Source: Pseudomonadota bacterium
Lineage (GTDB): Bacteria; Pseudomonadota; Alphaproteobacteria; Sphingomonadales; Sphingomonadaceae
Reading direction: 5' to 3'
Assembly (NCBI GenBank): GCA_023416515.1
Contig: JAEZHP010000158.1
Location: 1-35,609, forward strand
DNA: 35,609 nucleotides
Shown piece after piece: positions 15,750-24,323 of the stretch; positions within the stretch are counted from its first letter, which is position 1; each line of letters opens with the position of its first letter. Below the pieces are notes generated by a model that saw only the letters and a program-made list of their open reading frames with translations, was not told the DNA's origin and searched no databases. The position numbers and the translations under genes were made by a program.

Positions 15750-17450
15750 TCAGGAGTTCTTTTGCTTGAGGGCTTCGCCGAGGATGTCGCCGAGCGAGGC
15801 GCCCGAGTCGGACGAGCCGTACTGAGCCACCGCCTGCTTCTCCTCGGCGATCTGCATCGCCTTCACGGAGAAGTTCGGCTTCTTGGAACGGTCGAAGCCG
15901 ATCACCATCGCGTCGAACTTCTGGCCGACCTGGAAGCGCTCCGGACGCTGCTCGTCGCGGTCGCGGCCGAGGTCGATGCGCTTGATGAAGCCGGTCGCTC
16001 CGTCGTCGCCCTGCTGGACCTCGAGACCGCCGTCGCGGACCTCGAGAACGGTCACGGTCACGACCTCGCCCTTGTTGACGCTGCCGGAAGCGCCGCCCGC
16101 GGCGACTCCGCCGCGCTCGAGCTGCTTCATGCCGAGCGAGATGCGCTCCTTCTCGACGTCGACGTCGAGAACCACTGCGCGGACCATCTCGCCCTTGTGG
16201 TGGAGGTTGAGCGCTTCCTCACCCGACACGCCCCAGGCGATGTCCGACATGTGGACCATCCCGTCGACGTCGCCGTCGAGGCCGATGAACAGGCCGAACT
16301 CGGTGGCGTTCTTGACCTCGCCCTCGACCTCGGTGCCGACCGGGTGGGTCGACGCGAAGGCCTCCCACGGATTGGCCTGGGCCTGCTTGAGGCCGAGCGA
16401 GATGCGGCGCTTCTCGCCGTCGACCTCGAGCACCGACACGTCGACTTCCTGCGAGGTCGAGACGATCTTGCCCGGGTGGACGTTCTTCTTGGTCCAGCTC
16501 ATCTCGGAGACGTGGACGAGGCCCTCGATGCCCGGCTCGAGCTCGACGAACGCGCCGTACTCGGTGATGTTGGTCACTCGGCCCTTGAACACGCCGCCGA
16601 CCGGATACTTCGCCGCAGCGCCCTCCCACGGATCGGTCTCGAGCTGCTTCATGCCGAGGCTGATTCGCTGGGTCTCGCGGTTGATCCGGACGATCTGAAC
16701 CTTGACCGTGTCGCCGATGTTGAGAACCTCGGACGGGTGGCCGACGCGCTTGTAGCTGATGTCGGTGACGTGGAGCAGGCCGTCGATTCCGCCGAGGTCG
16801 ACGAACGCGCCGTAATCGGTGATGTTCTTGACGACGCCGTCCACGACCTGGCCCTCGGCCAGGCTCTGGATGAGGCCGCTGCGCTGCTCGGCGCGGTTCT
16901 CTTCGAGAATGGCGCGGCGCGAAACGACGATGTTGCCGCGGCGGCGATCCATCTTGAGGATCTGGAACGGCTGCGGGAGGTCCATCAGCGGGGTGACGTC
17001 GCGGACCGGACGGATGTCGACTTGGCTGCCCGGAAGGAAGGCCACCGCGCCGCCGAGATCGACGGTGAAGCCGCCCTTGACGCGGCCGAAGATCACGCCC
17101 TCGACCCGCTCATTGTCGGCATGCTGATGCTCGAGCTTGTCCCAGGCGGCCTCGCGGCGGGCGCGGTCGCGGCTGAGCATGGCCTCGCCATGGGTGTTCT
17201 CGATGCGGTCGACATAGACCTCGACTTCGTCGCCGACCTGGACTTCGGCCTTCTGGCCCGGCGCTGCGAACTCGCGAAGCGGCACTCGGCCTTCGGACTT
17301 CAAGCCGACGTCGATCACCGCGAGGTCGTTCTCGATCGCGGTGACGATGCCCTTCACGACCCGGCCTTCGAAGCCTTCTTTGTCGCCGCCGAGGCTTTCG
17401 TTGAGCAGGGCCGCGAAATCGTCGCGGGTCGGGAGTGCCGTAGTGGCCAT
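15750..17450 (-). CDS. rpsA: 30S ribosomal protein S1
   Basis: A 566-residue six-repeat S1 protein that brings mRNA to the 30S subunit. The OB-fold S1 repeats are visible in series, for example VKNITDYGAFVDLGGIDGLL and VTNITEYGAFVELEPGIEGL, each ending in a helix-strand HVSD/SW segment. Length is normal for proteobacteria. No Shine-Dalgarno precedes the ATG (upstream reads AACACAGATCTTT). That fits the known weak-SD, S1-autoregulated leader of E. coli rpsA, though this is not shown here. The 5' gap to the next gene is 367 bases. Confidence 0.98.
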   Translation of the reverse strand: MATTALPTRDDFAALLNESLGGDKEGFEGRVVKGIVTAIENDLAVIDVGLKSEGRVPLREFAAPGQKAEVQVGDEVEVYVDRIENTHGEAMLSRDRARREAAWDKLEHQHADNERVEGVIFGRVKGGFTVDLGGAVAFLPGSQVDIRPVRDVTPLMDLPQPFQILKMDRRRGNIVVSRRAILEENRAEQRSGLIQSLAEGQVVDGVVKNITDYGAFVDLGGIDGLLHVTDISYKRVGHPSEVLNIGDTVKVQIVRINRETQRISLGMKQLETDPWEGAAAKYPVGGVFKGRVTNITEYGAFVELEPGIEGLVHVSEMSWTKKNVHPGKIVSTSQEVDVSVLEVDGEKRRISLGLKQAQANPWEAFASTHPVGTEVEGEVKNATEFGLFIGLDGDVDGMVHMSDIAWGVSGEEALNLHHKGEMVRAVVLDVDVEKERISLGMKQLERGGVAAGGASGSVNKGEVVTVTVLEVRDGGLEVQQGDDGATGFIKRIDLGRDRDEQRPERFQVGQKFDAMVIGFDRSKKPNFSVKAMQIAEEKQAVAQYGSSDSGASLGDILGEALKQKNS

Positions 17451-17817
17451 AAAGATCTGTGTTCTTTCGTTCGTGTCCGGATGTCGGCGCCTTGTGCGCC
17501 TGGTCCGGGGCTTGAGTTGTTCCGCCCCGCCGGCCCCATGCCGGTCGCGGGCATCCGCGCGAGTGACAGATGTGACGTGGCGACCGGCGCTAAGAGCCCG
17601 CGGCTTAAGCGAGCGTCTGTCTTTTCAAGCAAAAAAACGCGTCGAAAGGCCGGCCGAAGCCGCCCCCTCACGCGCGATTGCCTTAGAGCCAAGGCCCCCA
17701 CGAGCGCATTTGGCACCCGTCGGACGGTGCGCGCGTATAACGGAAGAGGGGGAGGGCGGCAAGAGCGAGTGATTTTCGCTCACCAAGGGGAGGGCCCCTA
17801 TTGCCGCGCCCGAGCCT
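17451..17817. other. rpsA upstream region without a gene
   Basis: No credible coding frame was found. It should hold the rpsA promoter and leader on the minus strand. A T7 run (A-run 17632-17638 on plus) lies in it without a well-formed stem beside it. Small hairpins GAGCGA/TCGCTC near 17764-17780 and AGGGG/CCCCT near 17787-17800 lie close to the downstream end of the 61-residue gene. Confidence 0.5.
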
Positions 17818-18003
17818 TTAGCGAGCGTGCGTGACGTCTTCGGCCACGTCCTTGATGATGGGATCGCCGGGGTCCTCGTCGGGGAGGGCGAGCCACCACC
17901 ATAGGGCGGCCGCGAGCAGGACGAGCGCCAGGACCCAGAGCGACAGCGCCAAGGCGCGGCGCCGGCGCTGCCCGGCTCGGGTCGGTTCCAACAGATCGGC
18001 CAC
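17818..18003 (-). CDS. Small single-TM membrane protein
   Basis: A 61-residue protein: positively charged N-terminus (MADLLEPTRAGQRRRRA), one membrane helix (LALSLWVLALVLLAAALWWW), and an acidic C-tail (EDPGDPIIKDVAEDVTHAR). Predicted N-in by the positive-inside rule. GTG at 18003 follows GGGGA by 6 bases. Function unknown. It lies upstream of rpsA on the same strand. Confidence 0.65.
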   Translation of the reverse strand: MADLLEPTRAGQRRRRALALSLWVLALVLLAAALWWWLALPDEDPGDPIIKDVAEDVTHAR

Positions 18004-18376
18004 GATTTTCCCCTGGTCACTGTGAGCTCATTCCAGAAGGCGTAGCGGCCGCTCTGGTTCCCCTCCTTCGTATCGCCGGCCCGGGTCGGCGAAACAGGGG
18101 AGGCGACCGAAAGCGGGCATAGGGCGAACTGAACGACGTCCGGTTTTGGCCGTCGTCGGTTGCCCTCCTAGCGCCCCGCAATGGTCGCTCCTCCGACCGG
18201 CCGGATCTGGCCGAAAGCGGACCGTCGCTTTCGGCGAACTCGAGCGCAAAAGCCGGCGTTGAGCTTCGGTGGCGCTTAGGACCACGAGATGGGTGAGCTG
18301 AAGGTCCGTAATGGCTGGAAGCGGACACTCTCTTTCAGAAGCAGTGGGGAACTGGCCTCCTCGGCGAGGCATTCAA
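18004..18376. other. Gap with degenerate palindrome fragments
   Basis: No coding frame is supported. On the minus strand it contains pieces matching the ~30-bp palindrome family: GGTCCGCTTTCGGCC near 18209-18223, CGACCATTGCGGGGCG near 18173-18188, and one full copy at 18301-18329. It marks the left side of the AT-richer gene block that follows. Confidence 0.5.
18301..18329 (-). repeat. ~30-bp palindrome family, copy 1
   Basis: On the minus strand it begins AGTGTCCGCTTCC and ends CATTACGGACCTT. The family consensus is AATGTCCGC, an asymmetric TTTCGACCCATT centre, then GCGGACATT. It lies 48 bases after the 3' end of the secreted-protein operon. Confidence 0.75.
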
Positions 18377-19471
18377 TTAGTGGGGGGACCACAGCACCTG
18401 AGCAGGATTGTCCGAAGCCGCGCTGCCTCTCGTATAGGAAAAGTCAGCATCGTCATCGATGTCGCAGGTGACCCCGCCGTGAGGGCCCGTCAGCTGCTGC
18501 TCGAACTCTCGCTCCATCGCGGATCGCCACTGCTGTTGCTCGTCCACGGTTACTTCTCGACTCCCAACTGCTGACATGTAGACGACCCGATCTCGCGCAA
18601 CAGATACTGCTCGGCACCAGCTGTACAGGCGGCGACGAGCCAGAGAGGCCCCAGCTTGCGCCCCGGCTGACGAGGGAGCCGCACTCGCGCCTCGCCCAGT
18701 CCCCTCCCTTGCTCCCAATTCGGCTTCCCTGCGACGAGACAGGAATCTTTCCTGCTCCCGTTGGCGATCAGCCAATGCAGCGGCGACATCAGTAGTCGCA
18801 GCTGCAAAGCCGCTCTGAATTATTTGGTTAGCAGCCGCGGTGTCGGCGGCCACCCGAGCCTCAACCTCGGCTAAACGACGAGACTCTTCGGCTTGCCACC
18901 TCTCCCGACTTTCAATGTTCCTGGTCTGCTGCTCAAGCCAACTGCGGCGATTAGAAGCAAATTCCTCTAACGTGACTCCCTCTCGTCGAGTGATACCTAG
19001 AGTAACCCAACGGCCCGCGCGAAGTTCTTGACGCTCGATCGAGCTCGTTCGAGGGCCCTCGAGTCTATAGATATTGCGCCTTTCGATACCACTTCCATCC
19101 CTAAAGGTCTCAGTAGCAGTTAAATTGGCCTCAAGCCTGATAACCGTATGAAGGGGCGGGCGCAGGTCCGTGTAAATGTACGTCGAATTTATCAGTCCTG
19201 TCGAGTCATCGAGAACCAATCGCTGAACTGTGTCGGCGAATTGATCACCACTAACAGAAAGTCTCGAATATAAACCATGACGAGCAATGAGCGATTTGCC
19301 GGGATGCTCCCATTGAAAACGCGTTGTCCGGCTCTGAGGCTCGCTGGTCGTCGTCCACTGGCGCTTAGCCAGTTCACCAAAAATTCCCCATTGGTCCGTG
19401 TCAGCCGCCGAGGCACTTGATGCAACAAAAACCAACATCATAGTGATACAGACTTTAGCTGCACGGATCAT
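18377..19471 (-). CDS. Secreted coiled-coil protein, unknown function
   Basis: A 364-residue exported protein with a Sec signal (MIRAAKVCITMMLVFVASSA, cleaved after SASA). A beta-rich region follows (about 45-185, strands such as RLVLDDSTGLINSTYIYTDL), then a helical Glu/Arg/Ala-rich segment (about 185-280). The C-terminal domain has three or more cysteines (LYSWCRAVSVARDRVV, GGVTCDIDDDADFSY). ATG 19471 was chosen since the upstream gene's stop ends 1 base before it; the frame is open further upstream inside that gene. Base use is visibly more A/T-rich than the flanking core genes. No family is recognised. Confidence 0.75.
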   Translation of the reverse strand: MIRAAKVCITMMLVFVASSASAADTDQWGIFGELAKRQWTTTSEPQSRTTRFQWEHPGKSLIARHGLYSRLSVSGDQFADTVQRLVLDDSTGLINSTYIYTDLRPPLHTVIRLEANLTATETFRDGSGIERRNIYRLEGPRTSSIERQELRAGRWVTLGITRREGVTLEEFASNRRSWLEQQTRNIESRERWQAEESRRLAEVEARVAADTAAANQIIQSGFAAATTDVAAALADRQREQERFLSRRREAELGAREGTGRGASAAPSSAGAQAGASLARRRLYSWCRAVSVARDRVVYMSAVGSREVTVDEQQQWRSAMEREFEQQLTGPHGGVTCDIDDDADFSYTRGSAASDNPAQVLWSPH

Positions 19472-19472
19472 C

Positions 19473-20075
19473 TTAGAATCCTGTCGCTGAAATTGGCACG
19501 CAGGCAGCTCGAAGAAACTCCATAGCAAAACCTACGCGAGTCGCTTCCGTGCCCCTATCAAATTGAAAGTTAATCGGAACTTGATCTCGACCTGACAAAT
19601 CGAGAGTAACCAAACCGTAGGAATCGTCGCCACCAGCACTGGTAGCGGTTACTCTACTCCAGTCGATCACAATCTCTACAACTTGACCGCCAGTCGTGAT
19701 TGGGGGATCGTCCCAGTTTTGGCCCGCTATGCGCGGCCTCCGTAATCCGCTGACCCGGACGGAAGTAACACAGGGTGAAGTGGCTTCGAAGCCGACAACA
19801 TCGGCAATGGCTTCCAGTGGGTTACTTTGAGAGTCCGGAGAGAGATCTGATACAACTCCAAAACGCCAGCCCTGCCACATGCGCCTCGGATGTGCATTGG
19901 CATTTGGGGCCACGACTCGGACTGCAGCACGCACGATACTTGTTGGGAGAAATTCCCGCAAAAACTGCTGCGCTCCTTCACGAGTGCGCGCGATGGTCGA
20001 CTCAGAACCGTCCTGCGCGGTAGCGCTCGCGCCCATTCCAAGCACGCAAAGCGAAGCTAAAATTTTGATTTTCAT
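19473..20075 (-). CDS. Secreted protein, unknown function
   Basis: A 200-residue exported protein: signal MKIKILASLCVLGMGASATA, then a beta-rich mature domain with two widely spaced cysteines (SPCVTSVRVSGL and RAACVPIS), probably a disulfide. ATG at 20075 follows GGAGAG with 5-base spacing; the longer frame to 20192 lacks this. The next gene starts 1 base after its stop, so the two secreted proteins are cotranscribed and may act together. No recognised family. Confidence 0.78.
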   Translation of the reverse strand: MKIKILASLCVLGMGASATAQDGSESTIARTREGAQQFLREFLPTSIVRAAVRVVAPNANAHPRRMWQGWRFGVVSDLSPDSQSNPLEAIADVVGFEATSPCVTSVRVSGLRRPRIAGQNWDDPPITTGGQVVEIVIDWSRVTATSAGGDDSYGLVTLDLSGRDQVPINFQFDRGTEATRVGFAMEFLRAACVPISATGF

Positions 20076-20204
20076 GCCACTCTCCGATCGAAGGCGTAAC
20101 AAAACCTTCTGCTCCTCACAATGCCCTCGTCCGCGGCCACTTGTACCACGAGGCGCGAATGTGAGCTTTGGATCGAATCGGAACATACCCACGGTTGCTG
20201 GGCA

Positions 20205-20256
20205 AACGTCCGGTTTTCGACGCCGGCAGAAGCGACCCGAAGCGTCCGCTATGGGC
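20205..20256. repeat. Degenerate palindrome fragments, copy 2
   Basis: AACGTCCGGTTTTCGACGCC (20205-20224) matches the left half of the family. On the opposite strand, CCCATAGCGGACGCTT (rc of 20239-20254) matches the right half. This looks like a rearranged or eroded pair. Confidence 0.45.
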
Positions 20257-20276
20257 GCACTCCAGTCACTCGGTCG

Positions 20277-20306
20277 AGCGCCCGCTTCCGACCCATTGCG
20301 GACCTT
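20277..20306 (+). repeat. ~30-bp palindrome family, copy 3
   Basis: AGCGCCCGCTTCCGACCC followed by ATTGCGGACCTT. It lies between the divergent/convergent ends of the secreted operon (starting at 20075) and the 146-residue gene (ending at 20342). Confidence 0.75.
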
Positions 20307-20341
20307 CAGGTATGCTTAGATCACGTGGTGGGAAGGAAGCT

Positions 20342-20782
20342 TCAGTTTAAGCCGAATGACTCGTTCATTGGACGCCATCTAACGTGGCCTGGGAAAGCAT
20401 CCCTCTTAAGGAAGGCGACGAAAACCTCGGCCGCGTCCTTCAGCAGGAACCATTCGTCATGTTGTAAAGAGATCTCTCCAGCGCCGGTCCGCAGCTTCGC
20501 GCCGTCCTTGTACTTTGCCGTGGGCGTTTCCTGAAAGGCCCGCTCATGCCGCACCGGCCTCAGGCTCCGACGTTCTATGACGCACCATGGCCGACTGCCT
20601 GCGACCTGAACGTAGTCTCCCGTCTCGTCAGTAATTGAGGCGAACGAGATTGCACCGACGCGCAGGGACAGGACCAAGGTGCGCACCTCATTCTCTGACG
20701 GGTTGCGGACAGGCGGCTGCTCCTGTGCCTCAAGTAGCATCATCGGCCTGGGGCGACGTATGAGCTTGCTGAACAGGTTCAT
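20342..20782 (-). CDS. Hypothetical 146-residue cytosolic protein
   Basis: No signal or membrane segment. The core (LRVGAISFASITDETGDYVQ, AGSRPWCVIERRSL, then GEISLQHDEWFLLKDAAEVF) reads as a compact alpha/beta domain. The layout recalls small immunity-type proteins, but I cannot name the family. Start ATG 20782 is preferred over the GTG one codon earlier; neither has a Shine-Dalgarno. A palindrome copy lies 20 bases upstream of the start and another about 35 bases past the stop, so the gene is bracketed by the repeat. Confidence 0.7.
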   Translation of the reverse strand: MNLFSKLIRRPRPMMLLEAQEQPPVRNPSENEVRTLVLSLRVGAISFASITDETGDYVQVAGSRPWCVIERRSLRPVRHERAFQETPTAKYKDGAKLRTGAGEISLQHDEWFLLKDAAEVFVAFLKRDAFPGHVRWRPMNESFGLN

Positions 20783-20802
20783 CACTGAAGGTTGACATCA
20801 TC

Positions 20803-20832
20803 AATGTCCGCTTTCCACCCAAAGCGGACGTT
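20803..20832 (+). repeat. ~30-bp palindrome family, copy 4
   Basis: AATGTCCGCTTTCCACCC followed by AAAGCGGACGTT, one of the best-preserved copies. It lies between the 146-residue gene and the sensor kinase gene and closes the accessory block on the right. Confidence 0.8.
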
Positions 20833-20907
20833 CGTCGCGGGTGGGACTTGAACCGACCGAAGATCCTTCGGGGGACAGCCCTTCCGATATCCTCGGCGGA
20901 CGGCCTG

Positions 20908-23019
20908 TTAGGATGTCTGGGCCAAGGGCATTGGATCCTCGGCTCGTGCCCTGACGCTGAAGCTGATCGCGGCACCGCGGTCGCCGTTGCCGCTCAGCCA
21001 GATGCGGCCGCCATGATATTCGACGATGGTTCGCGAGATCGACAATCCGAGGCCCAGGCCGTTCATCTTGGTCGAGCTGAACGGGGAGAAGAGCTGATCG
21101 GCGCGGCCGCTCACGCCGAGCCCGTTGTCGGTCACCGTGAACTCGACGAATTCGTCGTCCAGGGGGCGAACCCGAACATGAACCAGGGGCCTGTCGCGGA
21201 CCGCGGCGGCCTCGCACGCATTGCGGATCAGGTTCATCAGGACCTGCTGGATCTGGACTCGGTCGCCCCAGAGGGAGTCGGCGCCGGGATCGACGTCGTA
21301 GCGGACCCATTCGCGCAGGCAGTCTTCCGTCTGAACCAGTGACTCGATGGTGTCGGAGATGAGGCCCCGGATCTCGACGGATTCACCGGCGCGGCGCTCG
21401 GATTCGATCATCTCGCGAACCCGCCGGATGATGTCCCCGACGGTCTGAACCTGCTGCCGAGCCGCCGCGAAGGCCTCAGCCGCCATGGTCCGCGAAGCGT
21501 CGTCGCCTCTGGTGAGCATCCTTTCGCCGCCGGACAGATAGTTGGATGCCGCGGTGAGTGGCTGGTTGAGCTCGTGGGCCAAGGTCGCGGCCATCGTGTT
21601 CATCGCGTCCACCCGGGAGAGGTGGTTGATTTGCTCCTGAAGGGATTCGACCAGCTTGTCGGCGGTGACATCCTGGTCGGTGCCGACGAGCGAGGTCACG
21701 ATGCCCTCGTCGGACTTGACCGGGAGGGCATTGACGAAGCGGTCCGAGATCGCGCCGCTGGGGAGATAAGCCTTGAACTCGTAGGTCTGGGGCTCACCCG
21801 TCGACAGCGCGGACGCGATCGCCCTGGCGACGACGGATTGCCCGTCCTCGTCGAGATATTGGTAGAAGTCGTGGAGCGTGAGCCTGTCGGAGCAGGGATC
21901 GCGCTCATACATCTCGCAGAGCTGATCCGACCACAGGATCGCCCCCGTCTCGAGGTCGCACTCCCAGTCGCCGATCCTGGCGATGCACTGGGCCGCGCGG
22001 AGGCGATCGTTGGCGGCGGTCAATGCCTTGGCGTGGGCATGGCGCCGGCGGATGCTGACGATGATGAGGGCGGCGAGCAGGAGGCTCGCGACCGTCAGCA
22101 GCCCCATGACCGCGAAATAGAGGCGGGCGCGGCGCTCGATCGGAGCGAGGGTGGCGGCCTGCGATATGCCGGCGGTCACGAAAATCGGGTAATCGGGCAT
22201 TCGCCGATGGCTGAAATAGCGGACATGGCCATCCAGCGAACTGGGGCCGACATAGCTGCCGTTGGGGCTGCGCCGCTGCATCTGCATGACCAGCCGGTCG
22301 CTGACGTCCTCGCCGAAGCTGACGCGATTGCCTTCGCGCCGCACCCGGGTGATCCCGTCGAAGCCGATCACGGAAATGAGGTCGGTCGGCTCGAAACGGA
22401 CCGACTGGACGAAGTTGCTGAGATCGCTGGGGCGGATCTGCACGCCGACGAAGCCCAGCGTGTCGCCATTGTCGGCAAGCACCCTTCGAGTGAAGTAGAC
22501 GAAAGTGTCGCCCAGGATCCGAGATTTGAACGGGCGGCTGATAAGCAGGTCCGTCCCCGGATGAGCGGCCTGCATCACGAAGACCGGGCTTTGGGCGACA
22601 TTCGACGGCTGCGCCGCCCTCGCGGAGCTGGTGGCCAGAAGGTCTCCTTCGGGACTGACTATGGTCACGACGCCGTAGGTCGTCCCGTCCACCACCGGGT
22701 CACGGATGAGGATCGGAGCGATCGGCCTGCGCGACGGGCGCGCAAGGCCGGAGCGAAGATATCGGTCCGCTATGTGGCGAGTGACGAGGTCGGCGCCCTC
22801 GATCGTCCGAGCGACATATTGCTCGAGGGCGATCGCGCGATTCTCGGTCTGACGAAGGGCGGTCTCGGCGGCGAGGCTTCGTTCGCGGGCCAATTGCTCA
22901 TGAACCGCAACCCATCCGGCGACGATCATCAGGCCCGTGGACGCGAGCACGAGCGCGTAAGCAAGCCACTGGGGAGCTATTTTCGGCTTCCGCAGGTCGT
23001 CCACCCAAAGCCACTTCAA
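20908..23019 (-). CDS. Sensor histidine kinase (dCache/PDC sensor, PAS, FixL-like core)
   Basis: A 703-residue membrane sensor kinase. TM1 is near 19-38, an extracytoplasmic PDC/dCache-like region covers 40-298, TM2 near 299-323, a PAS domain about 340-455, the dimerisation H-box AATLAHELNQPLTAASNYL with phospho-His 482, and an HATPase domain (NLIRNACEAA, DNGLGV, GLGLGLSISRTIVEYHGGRI) to about 695. The AHELNQPLTA core is typical of FixL/DctB-like (HWE-distinct, HPK4-type) kinases. Start TTG at 23019 has GGGAG 7 bases upstream. No response regulator is next to it, so the partner is unknown. The periplasmic domain likely binds a small ligand, which is inference. Confidence 0.92.
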   Translation of the reverse strand: MKWLWVDDLRKPKIAPQWLAYALVLASTGLMIVAGWVAVHEQLARERSLAAETALRQTENRAIALEQYVARTIEGADLVTRHIADRYLRSGLARPSRRPIAPILIRDPVVDGTTYGVVTIVSPEGDLLATSSARAAQPSNVAQSPVFVMQAAHPGTDLLISRPFKSRILGDTFVYFTRRVLADNGDTLGFVGVQIRPSDLSNFVQSVRFEPTDLISVIGFDGITRVRREGNRVSFGEDVSDRLVMQMQRRSPNGSYVGPSSLDGHVRYFSHRRMPDYPIFVTAGISQAATLAPIERRARLYFAVMGLLTVASLLLAALIIVSIRRRHAHAKALTAANDRLRAAQCIARIGDWECDLETGAILWSDQLCEMYERDPCSDRLTLHDFYQYLDEDGQSVVARAIASALSTGEPQTYEFKAYLPSGAISDRFVNALPVKSDEGIVTSLVGTDQDVTADKLVESLQEQINHLSRVDAMNTMAATLAHELNQPLTAASNYLSGGERMLTRGDDASRTMAAEAFAAARQQVQTVGDIIRRVREMIESERRAGESVEIRGLISDTIESLVQTEDCLREWVRYDVDPGADSLWGDRVQIQQVLMNLIRNACEAAAVRDRPLVHVRVRPLDDEFVEFTVTDNGLGVSGRADQLFSPFSSTKMNGLGLGLSISRTIVEYHGGRIWLSGNGDRGAAISFSVRARAEDPMPLAQTS

Positions 23020-23156
23020 ACCCGCACTCCCGGCCGACGCGAACCGGAACGATTCCAGCGCCCAAGCCGCCTAGCACAAGCGGCAGGGCGCGTTAATCGG
23101 AAGCGCCTGTCCGGCGCTGCGGGCTGCTTCGCGCTTCGACGGCCAGCCTCGAACGC

Positions 23157-24080
23157 CTATGCCAATGAAGCGCTTCGGTGGAACTCGGGCCTCGTGGCGG
23201 CACCATCTTCGCCGGGGGCGGCGGCTTGCTCATCGGCCGATCCGGCGCTCGCGGGGAGGAAGGCGAAGGTCAGAAGGTAGCCCAGGATCGCGCTCCCTCC
23301 GTAGCCGACGACCGGAGTGGGGTAGTTGCCGAGAGCAGCGGCGGCGATGCAGCCGAGCCAGACCGCGCCGAACACGAGATGGGCATGGCCAAGGCCGTCA
23401 TTGGATCGCCAGCCGACGATCGGCGGCACAAGGAGGAGCAAGGCGCCCGACCAGACCGCGACGCCGGCAAGGATGTGAACCTCGAACGCCGTGAACAGGA
23501 TCCGGTCGACATAGGGGACTGCCGGAAGAATGTCCGCCCGAGTCATCGACAGGAGGAAGGCAGCGACTGAAGCGGTCAGCGCGCCCGCGGACAAGCGGCT
23601 CGGCCTGGCGATCGCAAGGACGGCCATGGCGAACGCCAGCACGCCGGCCATGGCGCGGTCCGGCTGAAGGGCGAGAGCGAGCGCTGCCACGGCAATTCCG
23701 AGACATCCCGCCAGAGTGGGATAGCGGGCGAAGGTCACGGCCATGAAGGGCATGAGGACGAGGCTCGGCTGCACGCTCAACGGCCCGATCATGATCCATC
23801 TGGATGCGCCGTCCGCGGCCGAGCCGAGCAGGGCCGTCGCCAGCAGCGACAGGCCCATCACGAGGAGCAGCGGTCCCGAGTGGCGGCTGATTTGCGGCAT
23901 CGCTCCGCCGATCCCGACGAGCGCCACCAGCCCGAGCAGAAACGCCGCCGCATTGACGATGGAGCGGCTCGCCGGCGCTCCCGCCGCAACGAGATAGGCG
24001 ATGCCGAGGCAGGTCGCCACAAGCGCGCACGCAACCGCGAGCGTCCGCTGCTGTCGAAACATGCCTGGTCGTCCGCTCAT
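23157..24080 (-). CDS. SEDS-like (FtsW/RodA-related) membrane protein
   Basis: A 307-residue polytopic protein with about eight membrane segments. Its motifs echo the SEDS glycosyltransferases: DGASRWIMIGPLSVQPSLVL (compare GxRRWIxxGxxxxQPSE), LQPDRAMAG (compare QPDxG), PYVDRILFTAFEV (compare the catalytic loop with its Asp) and VVGYGGSAILGYLL (compare SYGGSS). It is shorter and more diverged than FtsW or RodA, so peptidoglycan polymerase activity is uncertain. ATG 24080 was chosen since GGGGAGG ends 9 bases before it; ATG 24089 would abut that site. No penicillin-binding transpeptidase partner is adjacent. It lies between two kinase genes and is divergent from the hybrid kinase. Confidence 0.6.
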   Translation of the reverse strand: MSGRPGMFRQQRTLAVACALVATCLGIAYLVAAGAPASRSIVNAAAFLLGLVALVGIGGAMPQISRHSGPLLLVMGLSLLATALLGSAADGASRWIMIGPLSVQPSLVLMPFMAVTFARYPTLAGCLGIAVAALALALQPDRAMAGVLAFAMAVLAIARPSRLSAGALTASVAAFLLSMTRADILPAVPYVDRILFTAFEVHILAGVAVWSGALLLLVPPIVGWRSNDGLGHAHLVFGAVWLGCIAAAALGNYPTPVVGYGGSAILGYLLTFAFLPASAGSADEQAAAPGEDGAATRPEFHRSASLA

Positions 24081-24323
24081 CACCGGCATCCTCCCCAAAT
24101 GGCCCGCCTCACCGCAAGCAGGAGCAGCTTAGCCGCTTTGTCGAAGTTGGCCAGAGCCTCGCTGGTGTCCGCTCGCCATCATTCCGGTTGGAGCTTTGGG
24201 CTCTCCATTCCTGACGGTGACGAAGGCGCGGCTGCGGATGCCGGCAATGACCTCTTGCCCGGCTGTTTGCGATGCCGTGCATAGCCGCTTATGACGCGGG
24301 CCGGTTTGCAGGGTGAGTGTTGA

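Noticed and set aside
17632..17670. Intrinsic terminator on the minus strand with a T7 run upstream of rpsA.
   Set aside because: The GC-rich sequence next to it has no continuous stem and is separated from the T-run by seven bases.
20791..20800. TTGACA at 20793-20798 as a plus-strand promoter.
   Set aside because: No plus-strand gene or clear -10 follows; the stretch is the upstream region of a minus-strand gene.
20825..20850. A tRNA-like T-arm (GTTCAAGTCCCACC on the minus strand) at the right edge of the accessory block, as a possible attachment-site remnant.
   Set aside because: The B-box match is expected by chance a few times in this much DNA, the T-stem has a mismatch, and no matching acceptor arm is found at the right distance.
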